Shown here: positions 10,881 to 20,689 of the stretch, one piece after another
How the letters are laid out: every line of letters begins with the position of its first letter
Position numbering within the stretch: the first letter of the stretch is position 1
Origin: Gracilariopsis chorda
Lineage: Eukaryota; Rhodophyta; Florideophyceae; Gracilariales; Gracilariaceae
Length of the DNA: 64,000 bases
Direction of reading: 5' to 3'
NCBI GenBank assembly: GCA_003194525.1
Contig: NBIV01000093.1
Span: 186,001-250,000 of the forward strand
The notes under the pieces: model-generated
Told to the model about the DNA's origin: nothing
What the model saw: only the letters and a program-made list of their open reading frames with translations
Databases searched by the model: none
Translations under genes and position numbers: made by a program

Positions 10881-11677
10881 TCATGTCCCTGGAGTGTAAA
10901 TTACTCGCATATCAAACCAATTTTATTGCTGCTTCCCCTGCGTACACGCCTTGGCGGAGAATACATTTAAAGCGCGAAGGCATCTATCTGGCTACCTTCG
11001 CGCTCTAAATGCGTTCAAACGGTACCACGGGTGCCTAAGGCTACACGGCGCGCTCGTGGTGTAGCAATGCGCGCTTTACAACGGTGCAGTACGTGATCCC
11101 CCCGTTGCGAACAACATTCCCCAGCTCCGCACATAATACGATATTGGGTTTCAAAGATGACGTAACTCAGCGGTATTGAGCATTTCACAACAAGAGCTAG
11201 CTAGTACTACCCTTGGTAAACGACGTCTGAGGAGATAAACTTCTCATCTTCTCAAACGCTTCCACTTTCGAGATTTTCTGATGCAGGAACATGCGCTACG
11301 CAAGGGTTACTACTGTAGGTTTACTAGCCCATGCCGAGAGCACGTACGGATCAAATGCAAAGTCAAGGGACCAAGGGTAATGTTCACAACAAGGTTGCAA
11401 GAAAAAACGAAACAGTCTTAGGAACGTCGTCTTCGTTCTGCATCACAATTATAGATATCTAAACTCCTCTCCGAGGTTCTTGGCAGGTCGTCGTGCAAAA
11501 ACTCGAGAAATGCCCACCATGTACACCATGGCTAAACATTTATGTTCCCCCGTTGCCTCCATCTTCCGTTCATTATCTTCAGGTCACGATGTCTCAGACC
11601 GCCATTTAACTCACGTCTAACTGAGGGCGAACTGCTGTACTGTCGTACCATGGGCAAGCTGCTTACCGCTTACCCTT
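10881..11677. other. Intergenic stretch, nothing recognised
   Basis: About 0.8 kb between the FG-GAP pseudogene and the inverted-repeat arm. Only short frames in all six directions, no tRNA-like fold and no element similarity that I could see. Confidence 0.4.
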
Positions 11678-12138
11678 GGGGCATACAGTGCGCATCGTTG
11701 CTGTGCAAAACAGCGCATCAACCCTTCAACTTCCTCGCACTAAATGATCGCACCGCTGGTGTACAGTGTACCTGTTCTTGGGTGCCATTTGCCCCACACC
11801 TCTGTGCATCCTAACCCGACTGTGCATGCAACTGCAACGACGTGCATGGTATGTATTGGAGATAACTGCAGCTGTTCACCATGACGTAAAGCTATTTGCT
11901 GCTTGCGTGTGCCCGGTTTCCCGGATTGTGCGTCACTTTGCCAATCTTAGAGATAAGATCACTCTTCAAATGTGCGCTCCCCAACATAGCTATCAATGCC
12001 TGTATCATACGTTTTAATTGCCGTTCTGTACCTCTCCAGCTATTATACCGCCCGCCTCACCAGTCATCATTGTTTTGTTCATCTATGCCTTCCACTCACA
12101 ATATGCGTTGTACATTTCTTCTTCACGCACTTGTTCAC

Positions 12139-12145
12139 TATAAAT
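12139..12145 (+). promoter_or_regulatory. Probable TATA box of the haloperoxidase gene
   Basis: TATAAAT lies 116 bases upstream of the ATG, followed by a pyrimidine-rich leader without introns or upstream ATG-rich clutter. The same box is kept in arm B (30433-30439). Spacing implies a 5' leader of roughly 85-90 bases. Confidence 0.6.
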
Positions 12146-12254
12146 TGCCCCTGCTACGTCTCAACTCCAGACGACATGTTCTCTCATCAACTCTCACTCC
12201 TCTTACAACTCATCACAACTCTAACAGTCTAACTGCCTCCATAACATCTTCGCT

Positions 12255-13943
12255 ATGAAGATCTTACAACTCGTCTTTGTCGCCGCACTTCTGCTTTGGG
12301 CATGCAGTGCAACAACCACGGCGCCCAAAGTCGTCCGTCAGCAGTCATGCTCTTCAACAGCAGACTGTCCATCCTCACCCTTTGTCAGGTGCGTCCGAGG
12401 CTCATGCGTAGACCTCCGTCAGGGAATTTCCGCCCTTCTTCCGGGCGGTAACAACCCTGCACCAGTCGCGCCTGCAGGCCCACCTCGAAATGTAGGAAAC
12501 GCCTGCCAATCCATCAGGGACTGCGATTCAGGTCTAGTCTGCGTCGATCAAAACCCTGGAGGCCGGTGTGAGGAAGTGGACGGAATGATCGGTCTTGCCA
12601 GTTTTGTTGTCAACCTCATCCAGGAAGACTATTCTCCCCCTTCTGGTCGTGACCCCGATCCGGATCAGGGGGGGCCGACGCGCACTTCAAGAGCAATGGC
12701 AATTATCTTCCTCGCGGCTCACGATGCCTTTGCCACCGTGACTGGAGAGTTCAGGACACGAACTAATCTCAGGTCACTTCGCACTGCGTCGCAACGTATC
12801 AGGTCTGCGGTGCAATCTCTGGATGATGACGAGGTTGAAAAGGAAGCCGTGTTCGCCATGCAGGCCGCTGCACTTACTGCCGCAAAGCTGCTTTACCCCT
12901 CTCGTCGCAGAACTATTGATCCCGTGCTTGACGCAGTTACAGAGGGCGCTCGTTCTGAGTTTGTCGAATTTGGTGAAACCTTTGGTGAAGAATTGTTCGA
13001 ATCTAGACTTAATGACGGATCTCAACGCCCTCAGCTTGACGACGAGTTCGAGATTGGAGAGCTTTTGAGACATCAACCCGACCCCAACTTCCCAATCGTT
13101 GAAAACGATCCAAATGCCGTGCAGAGGAACTTTGGTCGGTTCTGGGGTGAGGTCACGCCGTTTGCCATTCGCGATGTCGAGCGTGATGCATTCTTGGGTC
13201 CATTTCCGGAACTTCCCTCTCGCGAGTACCGTGAGAATCTTGAAGAAGTTACTATTATGGGAGAATGCAATGAGTTTACCAATGATGATGGTATTCTTCT
13301 TCAGGACATTGGAATCTTCTGGGGATACGATGGCGCACCTCGGCTCGGAACGCCTCCCCGTCTGTTCTTGCAAACTGTGCTTGCAATTGACGAAGTTCAG
13401 GAACTGTCCCTGCCTCATAGTGTTCGGGCTATTACTGCTGTCGGCGTATCCATGGCTGACGCTGGAATTGCCGCATGGTACTGGAAGTTCTTCTACGACC
13501 TATGGCGTCCTACTAGCGGTGTGCGAAATGATACTATCACCCCCGATCCGGACTGGGATCCCCGCGGTCTTCCTCTGAGCAACCTCGACCGTACTCCGCG
13601 TCCACCGGAGTGTGTTGGTCTCAACCCTGACTTCCCCGCCTATCCTTCTGGCCATGCCACTTTCGGTGCAGCTGCATTCTTCACCATTGCGAAGGTCCTT
13701 GGAAAGGAAACCAAGGACCTTGTTGCCACCATTACCTCTGATGAGTTCAACGGGCGTACCACTGAAGGAACCACCGGTGAAGTTCGACGAGTGCTCACAC
13801 AAACTATCGACTTGCAAGAAGCTATTGACCAGAACAATGCTGGCCGTGTCTACCTCGGTGTTCACTGGAGATTTGATTCTGACGGAGGTGAACTGGTCGG
13901 AAAGCAGATTTCTGAGTTTGCAGCCCGACAATTCAGTATCTAA
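12255..13943 (+). CDS. Secreted vanadium haloperoxidase-like protein (PAP2 superfamily), intact copy
   Basis: Open frame of 562 codons without introns. Residues 1-18 form a signal peptide (hydrophobic LQLVFVAALLLWA, small residues before the likely cut). Two small Cys clusters follow: C32-x5-C38-x7-C46-x4-C51 and C84-x5-C90-x5-C96-x8-C105, joined by a Pro-rich linker. The C-terminal catalytic domain has the full vanadate/phosphate-binding set: K411 and R418 (KFFYDLWRP), S465-G466-H467 (YPSGH), R531 and H537 (RVYLGVHW). The K-x6-R and R-x5-H spacings match fungal vanadium chloroperoxidase. The family oxidises halides with hydrogen peroxide, but acid phosphatases share the fold, so halide specificity is inferred. 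The protein is probably secreted to the wall or apoplast. The ATG is the first after the TATA box. It is convergent with the small gene at 14377-14589. The duplicate at 28636-30323 is frameshifted. Confidence 0.9.
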   Translation: MKILQLVFVAALLLWACSATTTAPKVVRQQSCSSTADCPSSPFVRCVRGSCVDLRQGISALLPGGNNPAPVAPAGPPRNVGNACQSIRDCDSGLVCVDQNPGGRCEEVDGMIGLASFVVNLIQEDYSPPSGRDPDPDQGGPTRTSRAMAIIFLAAHDAFATVTGEFRTRTNLRSLRTASQRIRSAVQSLDDDEVEKEAVFAMQAAALTAAKLLYPSRRRTIDPVLDAVTEGARSEFVEFGETFGEELFESRLNDGSQRPQLDDEFEIGELLRHQPDPNFPIVENDPNAVQRNFGRFWGEVTPFAIRDVERDAFLGPFPELPSREYRENLEEVTIMGECNEFTNDDGILLQDIGIFWGYDGAPRLGTPPRLFLQTVLAIDEVQELSLPHSVRAITAVGVSMADAGIAAWYWKFFYDLWRPTSGVRNDTITPDPDWDPRGLPLSNLDRTPRPPECVGLNPDFPAYPSGHATFGAAAFFTIAKVLGKETKDLVATITSDEFNGRTTEGTTGEVRRVLTQTIDLQEAIDQNNAGRVYLGVHWRFDSDGGELVGKQISEFAARQFSI

Positions 13944-14376
13944 TGAATAACATAAGTACATAATTTTCTGTGGAGGCGAACAGGAAACGGGATAAGGTTG
14001 ACGCAGACCTGAAGGGTACCGACGCAAATATAGGATTTATTGTAAACAAGCAATTTACATGCCCTTTCAGCACTAGCTCTGACGTACTCAACAATCGAAA
14101 GCCTTGCCAGCGCGACCACAACCGTACAAACTGGCAAGCGTTAGAACAGTGGCACAGTTCTGATGCAGCCGCCATTGTTCTCTTCATAGTAGAACTAAAC
14201 AGTTTACTACAGCACACGCACACGAACATAAGGAAGAAAGAAAGACAGAGGCTAACGATCTCTCGAACAGTAAACCGGAAGACCAAGCCGCTTGCATTGA
14301 AAAAGCACTAAACCCCAAGCTATTCATTGTCTCCTGAACGACATTAATCACGTGGCTCAGTACTCGCATTGGTACA

Positions 14377-14589
14377 TCACTTCCGAGCAGGAGCCTTTTC
14401 ACTACCCCTTCCGCGTTTAGTGTTACGATGATGGCATGGGCACCCAAGGCATACATTGCCAGGGCAGCTGGGGCACCTGTACCACGCCGTCCCACAATTA
14501 TTGCAAATCGTGTAATCATGCAACTCCGAAGCATGGCCACAGGTCATACAAGCACGCCCTTTCGGGCGAGAGAAAGTTTCGTCACTCAT
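14377..14589 (-). CDS. Small CxxC-rich (zinc-ribbon-like) protein, arm A copy
   Basis: A 70-codon frame beginning MSDETFSRPKGRACMTCG. It has nine Cys, eight of them in four CxxC pairs (C14/C17, C29/C32, C39/C42, C47/C50) plus C52, and a basic Lys/Arg-rich tail. This pattern usually binds zinc, as in ribbon or RING-like folds. No family was recognised. The reason to believe it is a gene is conservation of the same peptide in arm B (27990-28202) and a TATA box about 146 bases upstream of the ATG (14735-14741, minus strand). An in-frame upstream ATG would add 29 residues (end at 14676). I prefer the shorter start because the extension is hydrophobic and lies close to the TATA box. The gene runs toward the haloperoxidase gene, with 433 bases between stop codons. 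Confidence 0.6.
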   Translation of the reverse strand: MSDETFSRPKGRACMTCGHASELHDYTICNNCGTAWYRCPSCPGNVCLGCPCHHRNTKRGRGSEKAPARK

Positions 14590-14734
14590 TCTCGACCGTG
14601 CAGCTGGTAAATTGAGAGAGATCTCTTGCAGAATGTAAGATATGAATTGTTTAGAAGCGAAAGGAATGTGAAACAACAGTAAGGATGTGATAAACGTCGA
14701 GAGCTAGAGGCCTTGCGGTATGGAGGACGGCGCC

Positions 14735-14741
14735 TTTTATA
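14735..14741 (-). promoter_or_regulatory. Probable TATA box of the small CxxC gene (arm A)
   Basis: TATAAAA on the minus strand followed by ggcgcc, about 146 bases before the preferred ATG. The identical box stands at 27838-27844 in arm B. Confidence 0.55.
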
Positions 14742-14870
14742 CTTGCGATGCAGTGTGTCGATGGGTAGGGAGGTAGGAAGTGCACCTGATTGTACCACCG
14801 CTTCTGCAACCTATGTTGTGGATCTGTCGTCATAGAGGTATAGTTTACGAAATAGGAGACATTCTTATGA

Positions 14871-15584
14871 TTGGACACCTGTAGTTTCGACGTGTACACA
14901 AACGCCCTCCGCCGTGGCAGAAGTTTGAGAGCAAGGAGAAGAAGGTTGGCCATGACATAACCCTTAATATGATACAAGGGCCGAAAGAGCCTTCGGCTTT
15001 ATCACTCTTTCCTGCAGTTGTGACGTCTGCATCTCGCCTGCATGAAAAAGAGGTTGGACTGAAACGGCAGGATAAAGAATCGCAAGAGGTGTGCTCTCAC
15101 CATCATTTCTTACTTGAAGACCTTCGCCAGCTCACTACTTTCGTTCAGGACTTAGGCTGCACGCTATTTTCTAAGGCAACTAAAGGCACGGTTTGCAAAT
15201 GATAACTTTTGACAACAACATTTGACTTTAGTACGATGCTAAGATATTCAAAAAATTGCGCGAAGCATCAGCAATCGCCTCCATCCATCAATGAACTTGA
15301 AGCATTATCCCTGCTCCTCCCCAAACCCATGCACCTCTTTCACACATCCATACTCCCGACCCTATCCATGGCAAAACTTTTACACACGGACGAGCCTCAA
15401 CCATTGATCTACTACTCCTACCACTTACAGATTCTTCTAAGCACGACCTCTCTTAAATGCGAGGTCCATGGTCGACTCATTATGAAACTTAAAAATGATC
15501 CAAATTCCCAGCCCATTACGGCAAAGGAACGATAAAAAGCGATCGTTCCTTGGTAGCCACCGCCTCAAACCGATTGCGTTGTTA
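14871..15584. other. Spacer between arm A and the DIRS-like fossil
   Basis: A 108-codon plus-strand frame (15209-15535) has no recognisable features and probably arises by chance. A perfect 10-bp hairpin (aaggaacgat at 15524-15533, atcgttcctt at 15542-15551, loop of 8) lies just beyond the end of the recombinase reading of the neighbouring DIRS-like element and may belong to its terminal repeat. Confidence 0.45.
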
Positions 15585-18500
15585 TAGAGTGAGGGCGTTC
15601 AGGTTTGAGTAAAGATTGAAAGTTTGGTCACTTTGCCATCGTCCTCGAGATTTGAAATCTTGATCTTTGAGACGTCAAAACAACTTATCTGTTGTTGCGC
15701 TTCCGAATCGCAACATGTGAGGCGTCACCTCAAAGGGCAATGCCACTCGGTCCACCAAGCGTCGCATTATCGCCTGGAACCGGGCAGGTGCGTAAAAAAA
15801 AGGTTGTTCTCGTCCCAGCAATTTCCGGAACTTGACCAATTTGTATAATATCCTTGCGAAAAGATAAATTCAAAAGGTCACCGCCTCATTTCGTCACCGT
15901 TTTCTAATCGTGATTTTCATCGTTTCATAATGTGACCGTCGGCTTAAGAAATCAAAAAATACGACATCGCCAACTTTGAGCTGTAATAAGTCCCCTAAGT
16001 TAAAGAACCACTCAAAGAGCAATAACAGTACAATTTCAACGTCTGCTTGGCCATGACCAAGCGTGTAGTATGCTAGTGCGTACACCACTATTTCCGGGCA
16101 TAATCCGTGATGTGATGTAGGCCTACTCACACTCCATCCGGACAAGCTTAGCGCACAAAGCGTCCGTTTTCCTCGTAGTGGCGGCATATAAAACTACAAC
16201 ACAGACTTCGCCTTACCTGCCCCGCAATACTTCAGATCATGATTTTCGTTGTAGCGGTGCACACAGTAACGAATGAATAACCGACCGACGTCTCTAGTGG
16301 TGGTGAACCGCCGTTCCGAGTTGCTCAAAGTTTCCAACCACGCCAAAAATTTTTTCAGGTGGCAATTATAATGGCGCAGCGTGGACGGCTTTACTCGTTT
16401 GTGGGGAAGTTCATAAAACCCGTGAAGGCCTGCCAGCGGGGTTTGCATGGCTTGGGATGTAGAGAAAATCCATGTATAAGGTGCTCACGAGGAGTAAAGC
16501 AGCTGTTCACCGACACACTCGATTGAAAATTGTTACCCTGCTACGTCTTTTACGGAGAGCACCAACTAGAGCCTGATTATCGAGAAAAACAATCAACCGC
16601 GTCCCATGATCTTTCTGTTGCCGAAGCAGCCATCGCAGTCCACGAATCAGAGCCTCGCCTTCGAGAAGATGAATCGGCATTCTTTTGCACCAAGGGTGCC
16701 TGATGGCTAGCTTCCATTGTTGATTGGATACCCATTTCCATTGACGTTCTGCTGATTGAGAAAGCAGGTGTAGCGCATCTTCACACGGACTATATACCAC
16801 TTCTCCACCCCAAAGACTCGCATCCGCGCATAGGGCATAGATACAAAAGGGCGTGGTGATAAAAGTTTGTACCAAAACAGATAGCTCGACCGGAATTATG
16901 AGTTCCTGTCTGGCAATCTTGGTGGGTTGGAATGTACAGGAGCCAGATTGGCTGAACTGGTACACGCTTTGCAGCACCAAGAAGAGGGGTCGACGAAAGA
17001 GAAAGAACCATTCCCACTTTCCTAAGAGACACTGCAGCTCGCGCACTTTCTGTAGTGCAATACCCGCAAGCGGGACAACACACGAAGACGTTCGGAATCT
17101 TCCCCTCGATGGGGTAACACAGCGAACGGAGCCTCTCCGGATGAGCACGACGAAGTCGGGTTGTAAAGCCGAGGCTCACCCTCACGCCAAGCGGGGAGAG
17201 TTGAAACGGTAGGATTAGGATCACCACGAATGGGAAAACAGCCCTTCCAAGGAGCACGAGTCCACGTAAGTGGGGAAGACGTCACGGGATAACGGCACGA
17301 GAGACACGCGTCAGCGGTGACGAGCAACCACACAAAGGGGCAGAAACCACGAGAGTGGGGTAAGGGAAATACGGGGGATGCCCGATTGGGGGCGACGGGG
17401 GTGTGGGCCAACGGGACCACGGAAAAAGGTACAAAAGAAACCCTATACAGGGGCGAGAACACGGCGGTGGTGAATTAAGTGACAAGTGCCCAAGGCGGTG
17501 ATACTACTAGTGACGCAGGGGGGATAGGTCTACCGTTAGTAACGCGGATTTACCTCCGAGGAGTGTAGAAGACTCGCGAAAGCGGAAAAGACTTAGAGCC
17601 AAGAACCCCTGGTTGGGGAAGTTTACTCAGTGTTAGGGCGAGGTCTCCGAGCCACTATATAGTGTAGTAATCTCCCTACTGTAGCGTAGATAAATAATAA
17701 ATAATAAATATAAGTTAACTAAATGTCCACACCGTGGTGCCAACCTCCTCTTGACTATCCGTGTCACACGTGGTCCACTCACGCCTTGGGCGGCACACGG
17801 CGCATGCACAGGTGTGCACCTGGCGCACAGTGCGGATCCGCTGAGGGCTGAGACACCCGCTAATAGCGGTAGTAATCATAAACACGCGAAAGCGGCAAAA
17901 ACATCAAGTCCACAGGGCATCGCTGAGTAATCCTCCTTGAGGATTGCACTTCACTTTCCAGCGTCTTCGTTTCATGAAGCTTACCGTCCGCGATGTAAGG
18001 CATCTCATCTTTATCGCTTTCGGCAAGAGCAACCCATTTTCGTGAACTTCGATTCCCAGAACTTCAGTGCAGGATACTGTCCCTGGCAACGAAACTATCC
18101 GTGGTTGGGACGGTAGCTCGCATTGCTCGGATTCCCATATAACTGCTTTCAGTGCCATAGTCCCTTTTTCCATATTAGTGCCAAGGGAGGAGTAATCATG
18201 AACAAAGGCTCCATAGCTCAATTCCGAATGCCATGAAAACAGATTGTGACCACCCCAATGGCATGGAACGCATAACAGGGTATAGCTGCGAGTCACGCTT
18301 TCTTATTGGAAGTAAACCGAAATAGGGGCTTAGCCATTCCAGTATCTTCATCCGATGAAAACGATTGTCCATATCCGATTTACCGACATATAGGTTCTTC
18401 CCAAGGGGCATCCACAAACGTGCAAAGTGTCCTGGACTCGGTAAATCAACCTCACCAGGCACTATAATGACTTTATTCGGGTTACACGCGTCGGTAATCA

Positions 18501-20640
18501 GCCTCCAGCTTCCCATATCACTCTTCCATACTGCAGAAACTACATTGGCCACCTTCAGTTGTTCCGTAGCCAGCCGTACAATTCCGGCCTTTCGCAGTTT
18601 TAAGACCAACGTTCCGTAATCTTTATTTCTAATGCCGCAAAAAGGCGTTTCCATTGGCTCGCACTCACACGCGGGCTTCAGTATTCCACCTTCTGCAGCA
18701 TAAGTTCCTTGGATGTGTTCTGGTAGTAGTGCAAGAATATTGGCCGAGCCTGCCAGACCATCGACTGGAAAGGAAACTCGCTCCGGGTCCAACCACACCC
18801 CTTTATGTAAAAGGTCATATCCAAAACTAACGTCTTCTTCCTCTACAAAAAACAACGCATCGAAATAGCTTTGGTGGAAGGATTGCGCTCCAATGTCTTG
18901 CAAGAATTTGGTCGCCAGCTATTGAACAGCGTTTCTCTCTCCTGGCGTCGGATGATATGAGAAGACATGCCCGGCATTGAGGCCATTCAGCCCACCGACC
19001 AGCTTGTGCACGATGTCCTCAAGCAATCTCTGTTTCCTAAGACACTGATTTCGTCGCTTGCTTACACAATCTGGGTCCCTCGTTGCATAAAAAAACTACG
19101 CATTGTAGAGGAAGCATACCCAGCTCGTCTATCGTTCCTCAGTGCACTCTATGTTGTTGTCTTTTTTCTAAAGTCGCCTCAAACTGTCTATCTGTCTTCT
19201 GACAGGGCAGAATTATCCTTTTTCGTCGAATTCGAGAGTTGTTTTCTCAATTTAGCCGAGTTAAGCAATCGTCGTCGGTGAGTTTCGCTCTCCAAGTCGT
19301 CATGCTCTTCCTCCAATTCACGCGCCGCAGACCAGGTCCCAGTTCTGTCCTCCATTACTACAGCTGCCAGAAGCCAGATGCAAGCTCAACCGCAGGTTCG
19401 TTCTTTGCGCGCATAACACGCAGAGAACTAATGATGCAGTTGATGATTCTCGCCAGTGCGGCCGCTTCGCACTTATTTCGATTTCCACTCAAATCCCGAA
19501 CTTCAGTCCAAGAGGAGACTGTCGGGTAATTGGTCTAAGCTTTCCTCAACATGTTCTCTCCTTCTAGAGAGTCCACGAGAACAGCCTGATCTGGGAAAGG
19601 CCGGCGCACCAACTTCTTAAAGAATCGTTTATTAGAATTTTTGGATGTCGACGCAGAAGATTTCGCGCTCGAAAAGTCTTACTCGGAGTCCGAGGTTCCA
19701 CTTTCTTCAAGGTTGTCGTTCCTTTCAACCTCTCCGCGCTGGTTCGATTCAGAACTTCCGACAAATCCTTCTCTTTACTAGCCTTCTTGGATTTCAACCT
19801 TTGAAGCTCTTTTCGAAGAGAAGCATGCTCTTTGCGTAGTTCATCACGGTTTTTTTTTATGGTCGCGTTGCATCTTCGCTACAAACTGCATTACTGACGT
19901 CAAGTCAGTGCCTTCAAGATAACGTAGCGTACTGGATAATTCCGCCTCGCTTCCGTCATCGCTACTGCTTTCCGAGGAGGATTCATCTTCAGTTTCCTCC
20001 GCAGTCTGTCCTTTTTCAGTGGTATTCTGCTTACCTACTAAAGGAAAGGTCCCGTCCTTGAATTGCAGCAGGATAGCTTCAACGTCTTCCCCTTCGTGGA
20101 TTCAGTCAACCTCCTCCCGCAAAGTGTTAAGCAGCGCGACTTTCCTCTGCTTGCTCTCCCCACGTTATTCGGCCGCACGCTGGCCAAACTCTGTCCTGAA
20201 CAGTTCCAGAGCTTGTTAGCGACTGCCTTTGAGTCTAGCACACAGATACGAACAAACAGTTGGTGTTGTGGTTATAGCAGGTCACTAAACTCGTCGAGCA
20301 GTTAACACAAACTGCTCCGAGGGCCACTTTATGCCGTGGAACAGGTTTGCGCTTCTTAGGAGGGCTGCTCCCGACTGCGCGATCCCTTACATAAGGCCAG
20401 CCGTCACCTGGCGCTCTTTCGGAGCATTTTCCAGGCCTCGTACCCGGCAGGTCTCTGAGACGAGTGCCGCCAAGACTCAGTTACTACTCCTCGGGCCTTG
20501 CACCACCATGCCATGTTACTAACACCAGCTCCCTTATAGAAGCCAGCACAGACGCTACACCCACGCCTGCTGACCCTCTCTCTAACTCTCTCCTGTATTC
20601 TTGTTGTTCTAGAATCACCGAATTCGTGCATATGGAGCAA
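15585..20640 (-). mobile_element. DIRS-like (tyrosine-recombinase) retrotransposon fossil
   Basis: Minus-strand order is gag-like region (about 20640-19560, Lys/Glu/Ser-rich), reverse transcriptase (about 18900-17900: LRKAGIVR, SWRLITDACNPNK, SMPLGWSQSVF, LGIEVHENGLLLP), RNase H (about 17100-16520: ALCADASLWGG, EGEALIRGL, VFLDNQALVGALRKRRS) and a tyrosine recombinase (about 16450-15590). The recombinase shows an N-terminal core-binding segment (STLRHYNCHLKKFLAWLE) and the catalytic part with PHMLRFGSATTDK and GRWQS. RT + RNase H + tyrosine recombinase with no DDE integrase defines the DIRS order. An LTR-like block sits between the RT and RNase H parts. The element is old and broken in many places. 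Its terminal repeats were not resolved. Confidence 0.75.
17157..17883 (-). repeat. LTR/leader-like block inside the DIRS fossil
   Basis: This block separates the reverse transcriptase and RNase H readings of the DIRS fossil. On the minus strand it begins with an AT-rich run (taaataataaataataaat on the plus strand, 17690-17710) and passes into a long pyrimidine-rich, GC-rich leader. That composition and order resemble the LTR plus leader regions at 21330-20690 (minus) and 57540-58500 (plus). It is probably a solo LTR with leader from a Gypsy relative. Direct alignment is weak, so family and ends are tentative. Confidence 0.35.
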
Positions 20641-20689
20641 AATCCGTGTGGGTTGTAGCTCTCAAGGCGTCCGATTCCTTGCTCCCTAT

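Larger units (their letters stand above)
11678..14870. repeat. Long inverted duplication, arm A (haloperoxidase + CxxC gene)
   Basis: The sequence from about 11678 to 14870 recurs in reverse orientation at 27709-30890. From about 11880 to 14870 the arms are almost identical: by eye only a handful of substitutions and one 1-base length difference in about 3 kb. Toward the outer end (11678-11880 versus 30700-30890) identity falls to roughly 80% with small indels. At the inner end, homology stops abruptly at tcataagaatg (14860-14870 / 27709-27719). Each arm carries a haloperoxidase gene and a convergent small gene. The arms are separated by about 12.8 kb of transposon-rich DNA. Confidence 0.95.

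Noticed and set aside
15209-15535. 108-codon plus-strand frame after arm A
   Set aside because: No motif and no promoter-like context.
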